A stretch of DNA of 64,000 nucleotides from Spirochaetales bacterium (GCA_016928955.1 JAFGJV010000029.1:1-64000), one strand, 5' to 3'. Counted from the stretch's first letter, positions 48,604 to 57,689 are shown. Notes: generated by a model not told the origin, from the sequence alone. Numbers and translations: made by a program.

Positions 48604-49772
48604 GGATTTTGCGCCTCAAGCAGGCCGGGAACATCTTCAAGCTTGCAGGGCGGCAGGATCTCCGGAGGCGAGTTTAATGCCGTGAACATGCGCCGGCCCT
48701 CATTCTCCACAATAAGCATGGGCTGAATGATGAGGCAGGTGTTGGTAAAATCCGCTTCAGGGTCATAATACAGCGGATACGCTCTCTCCAGCGCCATAGC
48801 CCCAGTACTCAAGCCGCTTGGCGCGCAGTCGGCCATGCCGAGGGGCTTGAATTCCGGCGGCGGCATCGAGCCGACCCTGGGGGTATGCTGGTACTCCGGG
48901 AAGTGCCGGCCTTCGTCGGCGCGCAAAGCATTGACTTTTCCATAAAACAAGCTTAGGGGATCATCGTCGGCGGGGCCACGCTCTTTACGAAATTCCTCCA
49001 GCTCCGGACTCGTGAGTATCCTCCCGTCATTGAGAGAGATAGGCGACATCCAGTCCACGTATACGCCTGGTATCCCCATGTCCGCGTCCACGACTCGTTT
49101 CTCGGCGTCGGTCTCGGGGTCAAATGCTATACCGAACATGAAGCCATAGAGCAGACGGCCACCAGGATAGTCCCCCTGATGGAACCTACCCTCAGGCAAG
49201 ACCAAGTCGCCCATAGCAGGATCTACGAATGTCTGTATGGTGTACATGTCAAGGTCGTTCCTAACATACCTGAACCGTATCGAACCAATGGGATAGTCTT
49301 CCGTAACTCCATCTATAAAGCTTACCCTGATGCTGTCTGCCACCAAACCGTCATAAGTTGGATCCAGTTCAAAGCTATAGGTGAGAACCCTGTACACCAA
49401 ACCGCTTGTATCATTTGGGATCCAATTGGTCAGAGCGTTGGCGGCGATATCGTCAGCGTAATCTCCATCACGCTCAAATGCCGTGCGGGTCAGGGGAATG
49501 GTCCTTCTGCTTGACGATTCAACGAACTCGGCCGCGTTTATGTTCGAGTACTGGGAAAATTCTGTGATGCCGGGCGAGTCGAGCAGATAGAGAGAAATTT
49601 CTTCGTTTGAGGGAGTTGCCCCGGACCAATACGTGCCGACATGCCTGAAAAAAGCCTGCCTGGCGTGGCCCAGCTCGGTACGCGCGGCCTCCCCGCCACG
49701 GGAGGTGAAAACCAGAATGATGGCTGCCACTAAAACGATCACAGCTAGCAAGGAAAGCGCTAAACGTTTCAT
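48600..49772 (-). CDS. membrane-anchored exported protein of the ABC cluster
   Basis: A 390-residue protein with an N-terminal hydrophobic helix (residues 3-26) that is either an uncleaved signal or an anchor. A large mixed extracytoplasmic domain follows (about 30-390), rich in Asp, Pro and aromatic residues. I do not recognise the fold. It is translationally coupled to the ABC ATPase and so probably works with the transporter, as receptor, periplasmic adaptor or cargo-handling protein. TTGGAGGGAT before the ATG at 49772 sets the start. G+C falls below the window average here. Confidence 0.75.
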   Translation of the reverse strand: MKRLALSLLAVIVLVAAIILVFTSRGGEAARTELGHARQAFFRHVGTYWSGATPSNEEISLYLLDSPGITEFSQYSNINAAEFVESSSRRTIPLTRTAFERDGDYADDIAANALTNWIPNDTSGLVYRVLTYSFELDPTYDGLVADSIRVSFIDGVTEDYPIGSIRFRYVRNDLDMYTIQTFVDPAMGDLVLPEGRFHQGDYPGGRLLYGFMFGIAFDPETDAEKRVVDADMGIPGVYVDWMSPISLNDGRILTSPELEEFRKERGPADDDPLSLFYGKVNALRADEGRHFPEYQHTPRVGSMPPPEFKPLGMADCAPSGLSTGAMALERAYPLYYDPEADFTNTCLIIQPMLIVENEGRRMFTALNSPPEILPPCKLEDVPGLLEAQNP

Positions 49773-49955
49773 ATCCCTCCAATCTAATGAATTGAGGTAG
49801 CTTGGGCGGCATGCGCCGCGCAGGCTCTCCAAGTCGATGCCATTTCCTACGCTAATTAGATCAAACCATGGGAAGAGAAGATGCCAACAGAGGCAAACCG
49901 AAGGTGTAGGGCAGCTGCCTCTCCTAGCTCACGCTGGATTGCGAGAGGGCATACA

Positions 49956-50423
49956 TCAGCTTCTGGTTATCCTTACATATTTTCCCCGAGTTCCAGATGC
50001 CGAACCGTTCTCGGTTTTAATCACCTTGGAAGATCCATCAGGAAATCTCTTCCAGGTTATCTTTATCACAGATCCGCTCCTGGTAGTCGAGCCCCAACGG
50101 ATATATCCACATTTTCCATTGCTAAAGGTAGCACTGACCGTAAGAGACTTTGTCACACTGCCTTCGCTCCTTAATTCTAAGCCTATCTCTCCAGCAATAA
50201 AACTAGCGCTTATGCTACCCGTCACGCTCAAAGTGGCCGTTCTTTCTTCTGTTTCCGAATATGTAACGCTCGTGCCGGGCAAAGTTTCAATATAGGCCTG
50301 ACCGCATTGCATGTTCGGACCATTACTATAGGATTTTGTTACCGCAGTGTCTGTCTCATATGCACCGGCCAGTCCTACAAAAAGCCCGACGATCAGCAGG
50401 GCCATTAAGCACTTTTTCCGCAT
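49956..50423 (-). CDS. small exported protein with beta-rich domain
   Basis: This 155-residue protein has a signal peptide (KKCLMALLIVGLFVGLAGAYE, cleavage near residue 21). AGGAGGTTTAGT decides the ATG at 50423 over an upstream one that overlaps the previous gene. The mature part resembles uncharacterised secreted beta-domain proteins of Gram-positives, with alternating Ser/Thr strands (TATLSVTGSISASFIAGEIG; KSLTVSATFSNGKCGYIRWG) and two cysteines. Near its end WKRFPDGS parallels WKRYPNGS in the neighbouring exported protein. Function unknown; a toxin- or bacteriocin-like role is possible but unproven. Low G+C. Confidence 0.75.
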   Translation of the reverse strand: MRKKCLMALLIVGLFVGLAGAYETDTAVTKSYSNGPNMQCGQAYIETLPGTSVTYSETEERTATLSVTGSISASFIAGEIGLELRSEGSVTKSLTVSATFSNGKCGYIRWGSTTRSGSVIKITWKRFPDGSSKVIKTENGSASGTRGKYVRITRS

Positions 50424-50443
50424 ACTAAACCTCCTGGTTTGTT

Positions 50444-50914
50444 TCATTCAGTTTCTATAAAGACACCTTCGGTAGCCTCTATATCGCTCTGGGAAATGAC
50501 TGTATGTCTAACTGATCCATTTGGGTATCGTTTCCATTGTACATGCGTTACGACCAGTTGCACCACGCGGACGCCAGCCGTGACCCTTGCGGTTATGATG
50601 TTGGGATCATCAAAACTCAAGCGGATGGCGGATGAATACTCGCTCACTGTATTCACGGTAGTCTCCGGGGCTATGAGCTCATTCAGGAAAAACGGGACGG
50701 GGCCTCGCACTCTAAAATAAGCCGTTCTTTTGAAGGGGATAAGCACGGGTATCGGCGTCTGCTGATCCTTGTTTATGGTTTTGCTGATAAGAACCTGCCG
50801 ATACCGCTCGATCGAGTAGTCGTAGCCCTCATCGACTTCCAGCGACACGGCCTTGGGGAGGGCAAGGAACATGAACGCGCAGCACAGCGTATACATAAAT
50901 CGTTTTTCTTTCAT
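50444..50914 (-). CDS. small exported protein, first gene of the ABC cluster
   Basis: A 156-residue protein with a signal peptide (residues 1-24, CCAFMFLALPKAVSLE). The mature region is all-beta in character and ends in WKRYPNGSVRHTVIS, sharing the WKRxPxGS element with the next gene. No known family. A near-consensus promoter 30 bases upstream and an AGGACGAG site support the ATG at 50914. Low G+C compared with the core genome. Confidence 0.75.
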   Translation of the reverse strand: MKEKRFMYTLCCAFMFLALPKAVSLEVDEGYDYSIERYRQVLISKTINKDQQTPIPVLIPFKRTAYFRVRGPVPFFLNELIAPETTVNTVSEYSSAIRLSFDDPNIITARVTAGVRVVQLVVTHVQWKRYPNGSVRHTVISQSDIEATEGVFIETE

Positions 50915-50944
50915 TATGCTCGTCCTGTATCAAACTTTTATCTT

Positions 50945-50973
50945 TCTATACCACCTGTAGCTCCTGATGTCAA
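50945..50973 (-). promoter_or_regulatory. promoter of the exported-protein/ABC cluster
   Basis: TTGACA (50968-50973), 17 bases, TATAGA (50945-50950) on the minus strand. Confidence 0.8.
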
Positions 50974-50993
50974 GTTAGCTTTTTTTCGCGCCC

Positions 50994-51022
50994 TTGAACT
51001 CCCGCCTTATCACTCCTACCTT
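50994..51022 (+). promoter_or_regulatory. possible MFS operon promoter
   Basis: TTGAAC (50994-50999), 17 bases, TACCTT (51017-51022), 60 bases before the ATG at 51084. Confidence 0.4.
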
Positions 51023-51083
51023 TTTGCCCGATTCCGTGCTATCGTGTTGGCTCACGCATTCTGGACAATCGGGAGGTGGCGTT

Positions 51084-52394
51084 ATGAGCGACGCGAAAGG
51101 CAGCTTCAAGCCATACCTTGGCTTGACCTTCCTCATCGGCTTTGGGTTCTTCACCATGGGCCTCATGGACATACTGTACGACAGCTATGTGCCCATCTTC
51201 CTGGGCTCGTACATCAAGGCCAACTGGCTGATCGGGGCCATCATGACCCTGGACAACGTGCTGGCCGTGTTCCTGATACCTTTCGTGTCGCTGTGGTCGG
51301 ACAACGCGCGGACCAAAATAGGCAGGCGCATGCCCTTCATCATCGTGCTCCTGCCGCTGTCGGCGGTGACCTTCTCCCTGATACCCTACGCGGCGCGCGA
51401 GTCGCTGGTGTCGCTCATACTGCTGGTGGGCGGGCTCAACCTGTTCAAGCAGTCGGTGCGCGGCCCCGTGGTCGCCCTGATGCCGGACACCATACCGGGC
51501 GAATTCCGCTCGGAGGCCAACGGCGTGATCAATACCATGGGCGCGCTCGGCGCTATCATCAGCACGGTGGGCTTGGCCAGGCTCATGGGCGTGGATGTGG
51601 TCCTGCCCTTCCTGGGGCGCACCAAGGACGCCCTGCCCTTCCCCATAGCCGGCCTGTGCGTGGTCCTGGCCACGCTCCTGGTATTCTTCTTCGTGCGCGA
51701 GCGCAACCGCGACGCGGCGGCCAAGGAGGAGCGCGTGCCCCTGGTGGCGTCGCTCAAGGCCATAGCGGGCGAGAAGGACAAGAGTGCGCTGTGGATACTC
51801 ATAGCCCTGTTCTTCTGGTTCTGGGGCTACCAGGGCATCCTGCCCTTCATAGCCAAGTTCAGCGTGGAGGTGCTGGGTACGAGCAACGCCAACGCCACCC
51901 TGCCCGCCTCGGCGGTGGCCATAGCCCAGCTGCTCTTTGCCATTCCGTCCGGCTACGTTGCGCACCGCATAGGCCGCAAGCGCGCGCTCCGGATATCGCT
52001 TCTGGCGCTGGTGGTCATCCTGCTGGTGGGCGGGTACCTGGCCAGCCCCCTGGCCGAGGCGCTGGGCTCGGGCGCCCGCTTCTACGCGCTCATGGGCATC
52101 ATGTTCCTGTACGGCATCTTCTGGATCACCATCATTACCAACTCGTTCCCCATGCTGTGGCAGATGGCGTCCTTCGGTACCATAGGCGTGTACACGGGCC
52201 TCTATTACACCTTCAGCCAGGCCGCGGCCATTACCGCGCCGTGGCTGACCGGCGCGCTGATAGATATCGTGGGCTACCCGGGCATCTTCGTGTTTGCCGC
52301 CCTGTGCATGGGCGTGGCCATGGCCGTGATGTCCCTGGTGCGCAAGGGCGAGCCGCACGACGATCCCAAGGGGCTGGAGGCGAGCGTCGCATGA
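51084..52394 (+). CDS. MFS transporter (GPH/SLC45-like)
   Basis: A 436-residue transporter with 12 membrane helices. The loop between helices 2 and 3 reads SLWSDNARTKIGRRMPFI, the D(N)xR-T(K)-GRRxP pattern shared by glycoside/cation symporters and plant-type sucrose transporters. The second-half loop is HRIGRKRA. A sugar or glycoside substrate coupled to H+ or Na+ is likely. GGGAGGTGG precedes the ATG. Its stop overlaps the patatin start as ATGA. Confidence 0.9.
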   Translation: MSDAKGSFKPYLGLTFLIGFGFFTMGLMDILYDSYVPIFLGSYIKANWLIGAIMTLDNVLAVFLIPFVSLWSDNARTKIGRRMPFIIVLLPLSAVTFSLIPYAARESLVSLILLVGGLNLFKQSVRGPVVALMPDTIPGEFRSEANGVINTMGALGAIISTVGLARLMGVDVVLPFLGRTKDALPFPIAGLCVVLATLLVFFFVRERNRDAAAKEERVPLVASLKAIAGEKDKSALWILIALFFWFWGYQGILPFIAKFSVEVLGTSNANATLPASAVAIAQLLFAIPSGYVAHRIGRKRALRISLLALVVILLVGGYLASPLAEALGSGARFYALMGIMFLYGIFWITIITNSFPMLWQMASFGTIGVYTGLYYTFSQAAAITAPWLTGALIDIVGYPGIFVFAALCMGVAMAVMSLVRKGEPHDDPKGLEASVA

Positions 52395-53266
52395 AATGGG
52401 CCCTGGTCCTGTCAGGCGGCGGGGCCCGGGGCCTTGCCCACATAGGGCTCCTTTCCGAGCTCGAGCGCAGGGGCGCGCCGAGGCCCGGCCTGGTGGCGGG
52501 CACGTCCATGGGCGCCATAGTCGGCGCCCTGTATGCCTGCGGCTGGGACGGCGAGCGCATGGAGCGCTACGCGCTCGGCTTTGACATAAAGCGCTACATG
52601 GAGAATCCTGCGTTCCGCCTGCCGGACTTTGCCCTGTCCAGGGTCCTGCAGGCCGGCACGGCCCTGGGCGTGCTGGCCATGAAGCGCGGCCTGGATTCGG
52701 GCGAGCGGGTCCTGGCCGAGCTTGAGCGCCTGTTCGAGGGGCGACGCTTTGAGGACCTGGACACGCCCTTTGCCTGCGTGGCCGTGGACCTGGTCAGCGG
52801 GCGGGAGCGCGTGTTCGACTCGGGGCCGCTGGCCCTGGCCGTGCGCGCCAGCATGTCCTTTCCCGGCGTGTTCGCCCCCGTTGCCATCGACGGCGGCCTC
52901 TACGCCGACGGAGGCATTGTTGACAATCTGCCCGTCCGCGCCGCCCTGGCCCGCGGGTACAAAAGGGTCCTGGCCTCCGACGTGTCGACCTTCCCGCCCC
53001 TGGAGCCCGAGCGCATGAAGAACGGCCTGTCCGTGCTCCTCCGTTGCTACGACGTGGCCTCCGAGAAGGCCCAGGGCAGGCCCCAGGACCAGGCCAGCCT
53101 CTACCTGCCCATCGAGGGGCCGGTGCCGATATTCGGTTTTGACCAGGCCGCCGACGCCCTGGCCATGGGCAGAAAGGCCGTGTCGGACGCAGCGCCGCGC
53201 CTGGACAGATTCTTCCGGCCGGGGCCTTTCCGTGGGCACCCCTTCCTGCGTACCTTGTTCCGATGA
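52391..53266 (+). CDS. patatin-like phospholipase
   Basis: A 291-residue protein of the bacterial patatin/RssA-like family. The oxyanion loop is SGGGARGLAHIG (residues 8-19), the nucleophile is Ser39 in GTSMG, and the catalytic Asp lies in YADGGIVDNLPV. All elements of the Ser-Asp dyad are present, so lipid acyl hydrolysis is expected. No signal peptide is seen. It sits between a transporter and cysE with ATGA overlaps at both ends, so the three are translated from one mRNA although their functions are not obviously linked. Confidence 0.92.
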   Translation: MKWALVLSGGGARGLAHIGLLSELERRGAPRPGLVAGTSMGAIVGALYACGWDGERMERYALGFDIKRYMENPAFRLPDFALSRVLQAGTALGVLAMKRGLDSGERVLAELERLFEGRRFEDLDTPFACVAVDLVSGRERVFDSGPLALAVRASMSFPGVFAPVAIDGGLYADGGIVDNLPVRAALARGYKRVLASDVSTFPPLEPERMKNGLSVLLRCYDVASEKAQGRPQDQASLYLPIEGPVPIFGFDQAADALAMGRKAVSDAAPRLDRFFRPGPFRGHPFLRTLFR

Positions 53267-54135
53267 AACGATTCACGGACGCCCTGGACACCCTGATTCG
53301 CTCGTACGAAGCGTCGGGTGGCGTCAACCACCGGGGCGGCAGCAACCTGCCGTCCAAGGAAGCCGTGCACTCCATCGTCGCCGGCCTGGAAACCCTGGCC
53401 TTTCCCGGTTACCGGCGCGAGGACCAGATAGACGACGCGAGCCTGCCCCACGTGATAGGCCAGCTGGCCCACCGGTTGGCCGGGGAGCTCATTCGGGAAA
53501 CGGCCCGGAGCCTTGAGTACGCGTACCGCCACGCCGGGCGCTCAGGCTGCCCGGCCGCCTGCCTGATGGAAGCCAAGGACATAGTGGACAGCCTGTTCGA
53601 GTCCCTGCCGGCCATACGCGCCACGCTGATGACCGACGTGCAGGCCTGCTTTGACGGTGACCCCGCGGCCAAGTCCGTGGAAGAGGTGATCCTGTCCTAC
53701 CCGGGCCTTGAGGCGGTGGCTGTGCACCGTTTTGCCAATTTCCTGTGGAAGCGCTCCGTGCCCCTGATCCCGCGCATGATGAGCGAATACGTGCACTCGC
53801 GCACCGGCATAGACATCCACCCGGGCGCTGCCATAGGCGAGCGTTTCTTCATAGACCACGGCACCGGGGTGGTCATAGGCGAGACCACGGTGATAGGCCG
53901 CAACGTCAAGGTGTACCAGGGCGTTACCCTGGGCGCCCTGAGCGTGCGCAAGGCGTCGGCGGATGTGAAGCGCCACCCGACCATAGGCGACGACGTGACC
54001 ATCTACTCCGGGGCCACCATCCTTGGCGGCGACACGGTCATAGGCTCGGGCAGCGTGATTGGCGGCAACGTGTGGCTGACGGAATCGGTGCCCGAGGGCT
54101 CCAGGGTGTACCTGCCCCAGGCATCAGGCGCCTGA
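53263..54135 (+). CDS. cysE: serine O-acetyltransferase
   Basis: A 290-residue SAT of the longer, EpsC-type class. An N-terminal helical domain (about 1-165) precedes a left-handed beta-helix with the conserved GIDIHPGAAIGERFFIDHGTGVVIGET and VYQGVTLGAL motifs; the catalytic His-Asp pair is included. It makes O-acetylserine for cysteine synthesis from serine and acetyl-CoA. Start overlaps the patatin stop. Confidence 0.94.
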   Translation: MKRFTDALDTLIRSYEASGGVNHRGGSNLPSKEAVHSIVAGLETLAFPGYRREDQIDDASLPHVIGQLAHRLAGELIRETARSLEYAYRHAGRSGCPAACLMEAKDIVDSLFESLPAIRATLMTDVQACFDGDPAAKSVEEVILSYPGLEAVAVHRFANFLWKRSVPLIPRMMSEYVHSRTGIDIHPGAAIGERFFIDHGTGVVIGETTVIGRNVKVYQGVTLGALSVRKASADVKRHPTIGDDVTIYSGATILGGDTVIGSGSVIGGNVWLTESVPEGSRVYLPQASGA

Positions 54136-54138
54136 GGG

Positions 54139-54744
54139 TCAGGCGTCGGGCGGCGGGGACCGGTCGCGGAAAATGCTCACCGGCGGCTCGTCCATGGACC
54201 TGAGGGCGGCAAGGTAGTCGTCCTCTTTCCGTGAGAGGGTCAGGGCAGACACGCCGCCCAGGAATTTCCTGAGCACCCTGCCTGTACGCACCTCAAGGAA
54301 AATTTTCCGCGGCCGGGAGCCGCCCGTGTCCGAAGCGGCCACGCGTATGCCCTCGCGCTCCAGGTAGTCCAGGGCAAAGTCCACGTTGGCCGCGGCTATT
54401 TTTTTTGGTCCCGAGGACAGGCCCAGTATCGACGCGCCCCCGAACACCTTGGCTTCCAGGTCCGCCTTGCGCGAGCCGCCCTTGAGGAAATCGTTGTACA
54501 GAAGCTCGATGGCGTACATCCCGTATTTGGCTGGCTCCGAGTGGGCCAGGTCCTTGCCGTTCAGGGATTCCGGCAGCATGAAATGGTTGAGCCCGCCCAC
54601 GGAGCGCCTCGGGTCGTACAGGGAAACGGACACGCAGGAACCCAGCACGGTGGCTATGAGCACGTCGTCGCCCGAGACCAGGTATTCGCCGGGGTGTATG
54701 GTCAGCACGGCCCGCCGGGAGCCGGGGTACGACAGGGTGAACAT
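54139..54744 (-). CDS. cheD: chemoreceptor glutamine deamidase
   Basis: A 201-residue CheD. The catalytic Cys37 lies in ATVLGSCVSVSLYD, with His54 in GLNHFMLP and KVFGGA. CheD converts glutamines of chemoreceptors to glutamates and in some species partners CheC. The C-terminal ~40 residues extend beyond the minimal family. It lies 12 bases downstream of a receptor-like gene, with which it is probably co-transcribed. Confidence 0.93.
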   Translation of the reverse strand: MFTLSYPGSRRAVLTIHPGEYLVSGDDVLIATVLGSCVSVSLYDPRRSVGGLNHFMLPESLNGKDLAHSEPAKYGMYAIELLYNDFLKGGSRKADLEAKVFGGASILGLSSGPKKIAAANVDFALDYLEREGIRVAASDTGGSRPRKIFLEVRTGRVLRKFLGGVSALTLSRKEDDYLAALRSMDEPPVSIFRDRSPPPDA

Positions 54745-54756
54745 GGCGGCCGCACG

Positions 54757-56466
54757 CTAGAACAGCGTGACATCACCGCTTTCCGCAGCCTGGGCGTCCA
54801 GGTCCGACTCCATGCCGGCCAGCCGGGACGCCGTCTCCTTGTGCGTGAATATGGTAAAGCGGTCGATGATGTCCTTCAGGCGCTGGTCGCGGATGGATCC
54901 CGTGGACTGGTCCTCGTCCGACAGCGACGCCGACCGATCCGCCAGCTCGCCCTTCATGGCTGACAGGTCCTCTATCAGTTCGTTGATGCGGCCGGCCGTC
55001 TCGGACGCCGTGGTGACCGCCGTCACAAAGTCGTCGGTAAAGGGCCGGAACGACGACTCCGCGTCCCGTAGCTGGCGCTTTGACTCGCCCAGGCGGGTAA
55101 ACTCCTGGCGCAATCGCTCGATGCCGTCCTTCATCATGGCCTTGCCCGCGTCGCTGGTGCTCAGGTACTCGGCCACGCCGTGAGCCAGGCCCTTGGAGAA
55201 GCCCCGCGTGATGCCGCCTGCGGCGGCTATGTCCTGGGCCAGGCGCTCGGTCAGCTCCATCATGCCCAGCACGGTGTTGGACACGATGGCCAGGGCCTTG
55301 TTCCGCGCTGTTTCTATGCGCGACGCCGTGACGATGTTGCGGAAGCGCGACAGGATGGCGTCCACGGCCTTGAAGCGCTCGCCCAGCTTGTTGACCCCTG
55401 CCACAACGGAGCCGGCGTAATTTGACGCGCTGGCCTTGGCGTCCAGGTATGCCGCGGCAAGGGCGTCGAAATCCATGCCGGACCCGTCGTCCTCCGCGCC
55501 GGACGGCGGTTGGGCGCGCTTGTCCTCAACCCGCTCCATGATGCCGAGTATGGACGCCAGCTCGTCCTGGAGCTTGTCGTAGCTGGCCGCAGCCTTGGCC
55601 TGGATATCGCCCACCAGTTCCGACGACAGCCTGGTGATCTCCGCCAAGAACATGCGTTCCTCGGCGGCGTCGTATTTGTCCTCAGAACCGGCCACGGCGT
55701 CCAGGGCCAGGCGCACGTGGTCCAGGGACTGGCGGATGATGTCCTGCACCTGGACGCCCTGCATGACGCCAGCCACGGGCTCGCGCACGGTCTGCGCGTC
55801 CCGCGCAAGCGAGCGGAGCCAACCGGCAACTTCCAGCACGTCCTGGTCCAAAGACTCAAAGCCCGATTCCAGGGCATCGCGCACAGCCGCAAAGAAGGCT
55901 TCCTGCTTCTGCGCTAGCTCGCCCAGCGTAACCCTGAGCGTGGCCAGCTCCGTCATGAGCATGGCCCCGGCGCGGGACAAGTCGTCCGCGTGCTGTATGG
56001 TGCGCCCAGCCAGCTTTTTGAGCTCGTCGGTGATCACGGAGAAGGCCCGGCCGGCGGCGCCCGACTTGAACGCCACGGTCATGGCGTTCAGGGACACGAT
56101 TTCCATCTCCTCGGAGTCGGCGCGTATGCGGTCTATGATGTCGTCCAGGCGCCCGAGGCTCTCGATGTTGGTTTCTATGCCGGACAGAAATGCCGTCTCG
56201 ACTTTTGACGCGGACTCGAAAAAGCGGAGGGCGTCCTCTAGGAACTCGGCCTTGCGGCGCTTGGCCGCCTCCGCGCTGGCCCCCGAACGGTAGCCGGTCA
56301 TGATGGACTTGATGGCCGTCTCCGCGTTTCGGGCGCTCTCGTCAACGCCCTGTTTGATGGCGGGAAAGAGGGCCGCAAGCTCGAGGTACATGGCCTCGGT
56401 CTCGCGTTCGATTGCGTCTATGCGCTGGATCAGTTGGGATGCGGAAGCGTTCGCGTAAGCGCCCAT
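54757..56466 (-). CDS. soluble chemoreceptor-like coiled-coil protein
   Basis: A 569-residue cytoplasmic protein with no membrane segment, made mostly of long helices. The segment EEMEIVSLNAMTVAFKSGAAGRAFSVITDELKKLA (about residues 118-152) is recognisably the receptor hairpin tip but differs from the canonical E-I-A-x-Q-T-N-L-L-A-L-N-A-A-I-E-A form. Binding to CheA/CheW is therefore uncertain. A conserved-looking C-terminal helix ends RFTIFTHKETASRLAG. With cheD downstream, it may be a CheD substrate or organiser. A leaderless promoter sets the ATG at 56466. Confidence 0.8.
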   Translation of the reverse strand: MGAYANASASQLIQRIDAIERETEAMYLELAALFPAIKQGVDESARNAETAIKSIMTGYRSGASAEAAKRRKAEFLEDALRFFESASKVETAFLSGIETNIESLGRLDDIIDRIRADSEEMEIVSLNAMTVAFKSGAAGRAFSVITDELKKLAGRTIQHADDLSRAGAMLMTELATLRVTLGELAQKQEAFFAAVRDALESGFESLDQDVLEVAGWLRSLARDAQTVREPVAGVMQGVQVQDIIRQSLDHVRLALDAVAGSEDKYDAAEERMFLAEITRLSSELVGDIQAKAAASYDKLQDELASILGIMERVEDKRAQPPSGAEDDGSGMDFDALAAAYLDAKASASNYAGSVVAGVNKLGERFKAVDAILSRFRNIVTASRIETARNKALAIVSNTVLGMMELTERLAQDIAAAGGITRGFSKGLAHGVAEYLSTSDAGKAMMKDGIERLRQEFTRLGESKRQLRDAESSFRPFTDDFVTAVTTASETAGRINELIEDLSAMKGELADRSASLSDEDQSTGSIRDQRLKDIIDRFTIFTHKETASRLAGMESDLDAQAAESGDVTLF

Positions 56467-56472
56467 ATGCCT

Positions 56473-56501
56473 ACTATACAGGAAGGGCTCCGCCCCCGCA
56501 A
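56473..56501 (-). promoter_or_regulatory. promoter of the receptor-like/cheD unit, leaderless
   Basis: TTGCGG (56496-56501), 17 bases, TATAGT (56473-56478) on the minus strand; ATG 6 bases downstream. The promoter lies within an 8-bp hairpin (GGGCTCCG/CGGAGCCC) that may also act as a terminator for the gene upstream. Confidence 0.7.
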
Positions 56502-56532
56502 GGACGGAGCCCCTGGTCCCGGCAACCCGGGC

Positions 56533-57654
56533 TCAGGCCTTGTTGGGTTCCACGCGGTCCACGGGCAGAATGGACTCCTCGGTGTCCGCGTCAAAATAGC
56601 GGGCCTTGTCCATGACGGGGGCAAAGGCCACGTCGTCGCCTATGCGGAAATGGTGGTGGGGCGGCACCCTGGACACTACCTGGTGGGCGCTGGTCTGGGC
56701 CCACAGGTGGATCTCGGCGCCAAGCGGCTCGACCACGCTGATCTTGGTCTTGATGGACGACGACGCGCCCTTCTCGTCGTACGGCAGGTCCTCCGGCCTG
56801 ATGCCGAACACCAGTTCCTTGCCCACGTAGGGCTTGAGGGCGTCCATGTGCTCGGAGGCGGGTTTCAGGCGGCAGGAGCCCTCGTCCAGTACCACCGAGC
56901 CGCCCTCTGAGACGGCCTTGACCCTGATGAAGTTCATGGGCGGGCTGCCTATGAAACCCGCCACGAACTTGTTGATGGGATGGTTGTACAGGTACAGGGG
57001 CGAGCCTATCTGCTGGACGACGCCGTCCTTCATGACCACGATTTTGTCGCCCATGGTCATGGCCTCCACCTGGTCATGGGTGACGTATATCATGGTGGCC
57101 TGGAGCCGGTTGTGCAGCTCGATGATCTCGGCGCGCATCTGCACGCGGAGCTTGGCGTCCAGGTTGGACAGGGGCTCGTCGAAGAGGAAGACTTTTGGGT
57201 TGCGGACGATGGCGCGGCCCACGGCCACGCGCTGGCGCTGGCCGCCGGACAGCTGCTTGGGCTTGCGGTCCAGGTACTTCTCTATGTCCAGGATCTTGGC
57301 CGCCTCGCGCACGCGCCTGTCTATCTCGGCCTTGTCCACCTTGCGGATCTTGAGGCCGAACGCCATGTTGTCGTACACGCTCATGTGGGGATACAGGGCG
57401 TAGTTCTGGAACACCATGGCAATGTTCCGGTCTTTGGGCGGGACGTCGTTTACCAGCTCGTCGTCTATGAGGATCTGGCCGGAGCTGATGTCCTCAAGCC
57501 CCGCGATCATCCGGAGCGTGGTGGACTTGCCGCAGCCCGACGGGCCGACGAACACCACGAATTCCTTGTCTTCAATGACGATGTTGGCGGCGTCCACCGC
57601 CTTGACGTCACCGTCGTATACCTTGGTGACGTCCGTGAGTACTACCTTGGCCAT
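56533..57654 (-). CDS. carbohydrate ABC transporter ATPase (UgpC/MsmK family)
   Basis: This 373-residue ATPase has Walker A GPSGCGKST, Q-loop MVFQNYALYPHMSV, signature LSGGQRQRVAVGRA, Walker B VFLFDEPLSNLD and a C-terminal TOBE/MalK-type regulatory domain (about 240-373). Proteins of this class energise sugar, glycerol-phosphate or oligosaccharide importers, often several at once. No permease or binding protein is adjacent, which fits a shared MsmK-like ATPase. GAGGAGG precedes the ATG. Confidence 0.93.
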   Translation of the reverse strand: MAKVVLTDVTKVYDGDVKAVDAANIVIEDKEFVVFVGPSGCGKSTTLRMIAGLEDISSGQILIDDELVNDVPPKDRNIAMVFQNYALYPHMSVYDNMAFGLKIRKVDKAEIDRRVREAAKILDIEKYLDRKPKQLSGGQRQRVAVGRAIVRNPKVFLFDEPLSNLDAKLRVQMRAEIIELHNRLQATMIYVTHDQVEAMTMGDKIVVMKDGVVQQIGSPLYLYNHPINKFVAGFIGSPPMNFIRVKAVSEGGSVVLDEGSCRLKPASEHMDALKPYVGKELVFGIRPEDLPYDEKGASSSIKTKISVVEPLGAEIHLWAQTSAHQVVSRVPPHHHFRIGDDVAFAPVMDKARYFDADTEESILPVDRVEPNKA

Positions 57655-57689
57655 AGGGCCCTCCTCGGTGAGGCTATCTTATGGTCGTC

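Noticed and set aside
49773-49955. Possible extra gene between the exported protein and the anchored protein
   Set aside because: Only short frames without ribosome sites; a small GCGGC/GCCGC hairpin is the only structure.
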